Below, piece after piece: positions 60,555 through 64,000 of a stretch of 64,000 nt of DNA. The notes beneath the pieces are model-generated. The model had not been told where the DNA came from and did no database searches. It saw only the letters and a list, made by a program, of their open reading frames with translations. The stretch is from Nonomuraea sediminis. GTDB taxonomy: Bacteria > Actinomycetota > Actinomycetes > Streptosporangiales > Streptosporangiaceae. The stretch is taken from contig NZ_JAHDTI010000002.1 in NCBI RefSeq assembly GCF_018531495.1, forward strand, positions 558,001 through 622,000, written 5' to 3'. Positions within the stretch are counted from its first letter, which is position 1, and each line of letters opens with the position of its first letter. The translations under genes and the position numbers were made by a program.

Positions 60555-61691
60555 ATGAATCGCGACTGGGTGACGCCGCCCTACCACCGCCACGGCCTGC
60601 ACCAGGTGGAGCACCTGGTGCCCTGCGCTCTCCTGTCGCGCGGTGACGGCCCGACACGTGAGTTCGGCTCTGCCGACGAGCCGCTGGACTGGAGCGGCCT
60701 CGCGCTGCCGTGGGGCGAAGGCGCGGAGATCAGCGGGGAGGAGTTCCTGGCGCGTACCCGCACGGACGCTCTGTTGGTGATGCGCGGCGAGCAGATTGTG
60801 TTCGAGCGGTACGTCGATGAATTCACGCCCGCGACGCGGCACATCGTGATGTCGATCTCCAAGTCCTTCTGCGGGATGCTCGCCGGGTGCCTCGTCGAGG
60901 AGGGCCTCATCGACCTGGCCTCGCCAACGTCCCGGTACGTCCCCGAGCTGGCCGACGGCTCGTTCGGCGGCGCAGCCGTACAGGAGCTGCTGGACATGAC
61001 GGCGGCGCCGCACTACGACATGACCTACCTGAACCCGGACGCGGAGGTTCACGCGGGCGATCGCGCCGCAGGGTGGCGGCCCCGCCGGCCGGGTGACGTC
61101 GCGGGAACCCGCCCGTTCCTGGCAGGACTCCGCGGTGCCGGTGAACACGGAGCGGGCTTTCAGTACTGCTCCGGCACCACCGACGTGCTCGCCTGGGTGC
61201 TCGAACGCGCCGCGGGGCTGGACTACCGAGAGCTGATGGCACGCTATATCTGGTCGCGCATCGGCGCCGAAGCCGACGCCTTCATCACCGTCGACGAGTT
61301 CGGCACCCCCTACGCATGCGCGGGGATGGGGATGCGGCTACGGGACCTGGCCCGGTTCGGGCGCCTTGTGCTCGACCGCGGATACCGCGACGGCCAGGCC
61401 GTTCTCCCGGCTTCCTGGATCGAACAGACCCGGAACGGCGGGCAGTTCAACACCAGTGAGGAGCCTGACTCCGCCCGCCACGGCACCTACAAGAACCAGT
61501 GGTGGGTGCCGGGGGACGATCACGGCAGCTTCTATGGCGTCGGCATCTTCGGCCAGTACCTGTGGCTTGACCCGGTCGCCGACGTGCTGGTCGCGAAGTT
61601 CTCCGCCGAGGACGCACCGGTTGCGGATGACTCGCGTGAAATCCAAGCCCTGTCCGCCATCGCCCGCACCATCGTCCCCCAGGAGACCTGA
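60555..61691 (+). CDS. Serine hydrolase, beta-lactamase/NylB-like fold
   Basis: 378 residues. The S-x-x-K motif is SISKS with the catalytic Ser and Lys, and the second motif is YCSGT (Y-x-S/N). This places it in the class C beta-lactamase-like group that contains esterases and 6-aminohexanoate-dimer hydrolase. No signal peptide, so it acts in the cytoplasm, probably as an amidase or esterase. Two bases before the permease start, so both belong to one operon; the permease may import its substrate or remove its product (inference). Confidence 0.87.
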   Translation: MNRDWVTPPYHRHGLHQVEHLVPCALLSRGDGPTREFGSADEPLDWSGLALPWGEGAEISGEEFLARTRTDALLVMRGEQIVFERYVDEFTPATRHIVMSISKSFCGMLAGCLVEEGLIDLASPTSRYVPELADGSFGGAAVQELLDMTAAPHYDMTYLNPDAEVHAGDRAAGWRPRRPGDVAGTRPFLAGLRGAGEHGAGFQYCSGTTDVLAWVLERAAGLDYRELMARYIWSRIGAEADAFITVDEFGTPYACAGMGMRLRDLARFGRLVLDRGYRDGQAVLPASWIEQTRNGGQFNTSEEPDSARHGTYKNQWWVPGDDHGSFYGVGIFGQYLWLDPVADVLVAKFSAEDAPVADDSREIQALSAIARTIVPQET

Positions 61692-61693
61692 CC

Positions 61694-63118
61694 ATGGAGC
61701 GCACGCAAACAATCGAGCGACACTCAATCGACTACATCCCCGCCGAGGAACGCCACGGCAAGCCTTGGCACCTGTTCACGATCTGGTTCTCCAGCAACGT
61801 CCAGATCACCGGCTTCGTGACCGGCGTCCTCGCGGTGACCGTCGGACTGAACCTGACCTGGGCGATCGCCACCATCCTGATCGGCAACCTCGTCGGTGGC
61901 CTGTTCATGGCCTACCACTCCATCCAAGGCCCTCGCCTCGGCGTCCCGCAGATGATCCAGAGCCGAGCCCAGTTCGGGTTCCTCGGCGCCCTGCTGCCCG
62001 TCGCGATGGTGCTGGCCATGTACCTCGGCTTCGCCGTCGAAGGCGGTGTGATCACCGGCCAGGCCCTTGCCCACTGGGCGCACATCCCGCTGACCGCCTC
62101 GGTGGTCATCCAGGTCGCGATCCCCGCGGTCCTCGCGATCGTCGGGTACAAGGTCATCCATCTGTCCACCCGGGTCGTCAGCGTTCTGTCCGCGGTGGTG
62201 TTCGTGATCCTCACCTTCGCGCTCGGAGCCCAGCTACCCGCGTACGTGCCCAGCGGGCCCGCGCCGACATTCGGCACCATCCTTCTCGCGATCTCGATCT
62301 TCGTGTCCTGGCAACTCACCTGGGCGCCGTACGTGTCGGACTACTCCCGCTACATGCCCGAGGACACGCCGTCCCGCACCACGTTCCTGTGGACCTACGC
62401 CGGTTCCGCCCTGGGCGCGTCATGGGTGATGATCCTCGGCGCCCTGGCCGCCACCATCAGCGCCCAGCAGGTGGGCGACGACGCCATCGGCATGCTGAGC
62501 CACCTGGTCCCCGGCCTGGGTCCGGTCATCCTGCTCGCCATCCTCATCGGCGTCGTGCCCGCCGGCGCGTACGGCTACTACGGCATGTACCTCACCGCGA
62601 TGAGCGCGATCTCCGCCAAAGGCCACGGCGCCGCGAACGCCCGCGTCCGCACCGTCTTCATCCTCATCACCTCGGTGCTGGTCACCGCCGGGATCCTGCT
62701 GGCCAACGGACACATCCTCACCACCGTCGAAGACATCACGCTGTTCCTGCTGTACCTGCTGGTGCCCTGGACCGCGATCAACCTCACCGACTACTACCTC
62801 GTACGCCGGGGCAACTACGACATCGGCGAACTGTTCAAGATTCGCGGCGCCTACGGTCTGGTCAACCGGCCAGCCATCGTCACTTACCTGATCGCCATCG
62901 CCCTGCAGATCCCGTTCATCGACACACCGCTGTACACCGGCCCGATGGCCGAGCGCCTCGGCGGCGCCGACATCTCCTGGATCATCGGGCTCGTCGTATC
63001 GACAGTCCTCTACTACGGCTACTCGCGGGCCAGCAGCCGACGACAGGTCCAGGGCGCGTCCGCGTCCTACCCCGCGGAAGCACCAAGTGGCACACGGGAA
63101 ATCAGAGAAGGAAGGTGA
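61694..63118 (+). CDS. NCS1-family permease (purine-cytosine type)
   Basis: 474 residues with about twelve hydrophobic segments. Family signatures: N-terminal HGKPWHLFTIWFSSNVQITG, shown here at the limit, and DYSRYMP in the loop after segment six, both typical of the cytosine/purine/allantoin permease family. Imports a nitrogen-containing small molecule with Na+ or H+. Same operon as the serine hydrolase. The 3' end overlaps the convergent threonine dehydratase gene by 17 bases. Confidence 0.92.
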   Translation: MERTQTIERHSIDYIPAEERHGKPWHLFTIWFSSNVQITGFVTGVLAVTVGLNLTWAIATILIGNLVGGLFMAYHSIQGPRLGVPQMIQSRAQFGFLGALLPVAMVLAMYLGFAVEGGVITGQALAHWAHIPLTASVVIQVAIPAVLAIVGYKVIHLSTRVVSVLSAVVFVILTFALGAQLPAYVPSGPAPTFGTILLAISIFVSWQLTWAPYVSDYSRYMPEDTPSRTTFLWTYAGSALGASWVMILGALAATISAQQVGDDAIGMLSHLVPGLGPVILLAILIGVVPAGAYGYYGMYLTAMSAISAKGHGAANARVRTVFILITSVLVTAGILLANGHILTTVEDITLFLLYLLVPWTAINLTDYYLVRRGNYDIGELFKIRGAYGLVNRPAIVTYLIAIALQIPFIDTPLYTGPMAERLGGADISWIIGLVVSTVLYYGYSRASSRRQVQGASASYPAEAPSGTREIREGR

Positions 63119-64000
63119 ACAGGGGCGAGCCGGGTGGGATGCGCTCCACCGTCAGCGGGCTGGCCTTCATGCGGGACAGGAGACTGTCGAGGTCGCCGGC
63201 CCGCTCGAGTTCGATGCCGACGAGCGCCGGGCCGGTTTCGCGGTTGTTCTTCTTAACGTACTCGAAGACGATGATGTCCTCGCCCTCGCCCAGGACCTCG
63301 TCCAGGAAGTGGCGCAGGGCGCCGGGGCGTTGCGGGAAGGTCACCAGGAAGTAGTGTCGCAGCCCGATGTGCACGAGGGAGCGCTCCAGCACCTCGTTGT
63401 ACCGGCTGACGTCGTTGTTGCCGCCTGATACGACGCACACCACCGGCCCTCCGGAGGAGTACGGCAGGACCTCGCGGGCTGCAGCTCCCGCGAGAGCTCC
63501 GGCGGGCTCGGCGATGATGCCATCGGTCTGGTAGAGATCCAGCATCTCGGTGCAGACCGCACCCTCATCGACCGCGACGACCTCATCGACCAAGTCCTTG
63601 ACCAGCGGGAACGTGGAGTCTCCCACCCTTCCGACGGCGGCGCCGTCCACGAAGGTGTCCAACTCGGGCAGAGCCAGGGGCTCGCCGTGGTCGAGGGCGG
63701 CGCGCATGCTTGCCGCTCCGGCGGGCTCGGCGCCCACGATGCGGGTGCCGGGTGCGTGCTCGCGTAGCCAGACGGCGATTCCGCTGATCAGGCCGCCGCC
63801 ACCGACCGGGACGACCACGGTGTGCGGCGCCTGCGTGGACTGCGCCAGGATCTCCAGACCGACTGTGCCCTGCCCGGCCATCGTCCGGATGTCGTCGAAC
63901 GGATGCACGTAGATCGCGCCGGTCTGCTCGCTGTCGGCGTGCGCGGCGGTGCTCGCCTCGTCATAGGTTCCGCCGCCGACCACGACCTCAACCCGGTCGC
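63102..64000 (-). CDS. ilvA: Threonine dehydratase (biosynthetic type), 3' part
   Basis: The frame is open at the right edge, so the N-terminus with the PLP lysine is outside the window. Visible are the PLP phosphate loop VPVGGGGLISGIA, the block EPAGALAGAA and a serine-glycine loop VVSGGNND. The last 90 residues form an ACT-like regulatory domain (YFLVTFPQRPGALRHFLDEV). The enzyme deaminates threonine to 2-oxobutanoate, the first step to isoleucine. One ACT-like domain suggests the short form with simpler feedback control. Confidence 0.9.
   Translation of the reverse strand, partial: DRVEVVVGGGTYDEASTAAHADSEQTGAIYVHPFDDIRTMAGQGTVGLEILAQSTQAPHTVVVPVGGGGLISGIAVWLREHAPGTRIVGAEPAGAASMRAALDHGEPLALPELDTFVDGAAVGRVGDSTFPLVKDLVDEVVAVDEGAVCTEMLDLYQTDGIIAEPAGALAGAAAREVLPYSSGGPVVCVVSGGNNDVSRYNEVLERSLVHIGLRHYFLVTFPQRPGALRHFLDEVLGEGEDIIVFEYVKKNNRETGPALVGIELERAGDLDSLLSRMKASPLTVERIPPGSPLFTFLL

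Noticed and set aside
61366..63354. Long plus-strand frame across the hydrolase and permease genes
   Set aside because: Arg/Pro/His-rich shadow; the real proteins in the other frame have clear family motifs.

Overview
The window is high-GC actinomycete DNA. GC-rich third codon positions, chains of ATGA/GTGA start-stop overlaps, stand-alone XRE/ATPase regulators and a large PKS/NRPS locus suggest a filamentous actinobacterium, possibly of the Streptosporangiales (inference; no rRNA or other marker gene is present).

1-23934: right part of a hybrid polyketide/non-ribosomal peptide cluster. The forward operon is a truncated PKS (AT-KR-DH-ACP), an MbtH-like protein, four one-module NRPS proteins and an MFS exporter. 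By-eye specificity codes read Ser, an unassigned (possibly basic) residue, Ser and Ser, ending in a thioesterase. A convergent operon encodes a free carrier protein, an unusual NRPS (eroded KS-AT remnant fused to a glycine-type C-A-T module), a type II thioesterase and a luciferase-like oxidoreductase. The product is not recognised.

23935-29855: mixed accessory segment. It holds a broken NlpC/P60 gene, small unknowns, a 5-formyltetrahydrofolate cyclo-ligase-like protein, an XRE/TPR regulator facing an ATPase (anti-sigma-like) gene, a Methyltransf_19-type methyltransferase and a small conserved protein.

29856-54492: defence island. The core is a class 1 DISARM system (DrmMI, DrmD, DrmA, DrmB, DrmC) with three departures. 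DrmMI occurs twice, on both sides of DrmD, and the copies share a 493-base 3' segment that is 99% identical. The operon continues without a gap into an HsdM-like methylase with a damaged catalytic motif, a Ser/Thr kinase with TPR-like repeats and a UvrD-type helicase with a ParE-like N-terminus. A DUF4365 nuclease-like gene and an unknown gene diverge from its left edge. I could not test whether this extended arrangement is already described; it is the best candidate for a new system here.

54608-59326: a PadR operon with a clear operator, the scar of an HxlR regulator and an IS3-type transposase, and a GmrSD-type (DUF262/DUF1524) restriction protein carrying an alkyltransferase-like domain that lacks the catalytic cysteine.

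59570-64000: metabolic genes: LysR regulator, divergent serine hydrolase, NCS1 permease and the 3' part of threonine dehydratase. No tRNA, rRNA or CRISPR array was seen.
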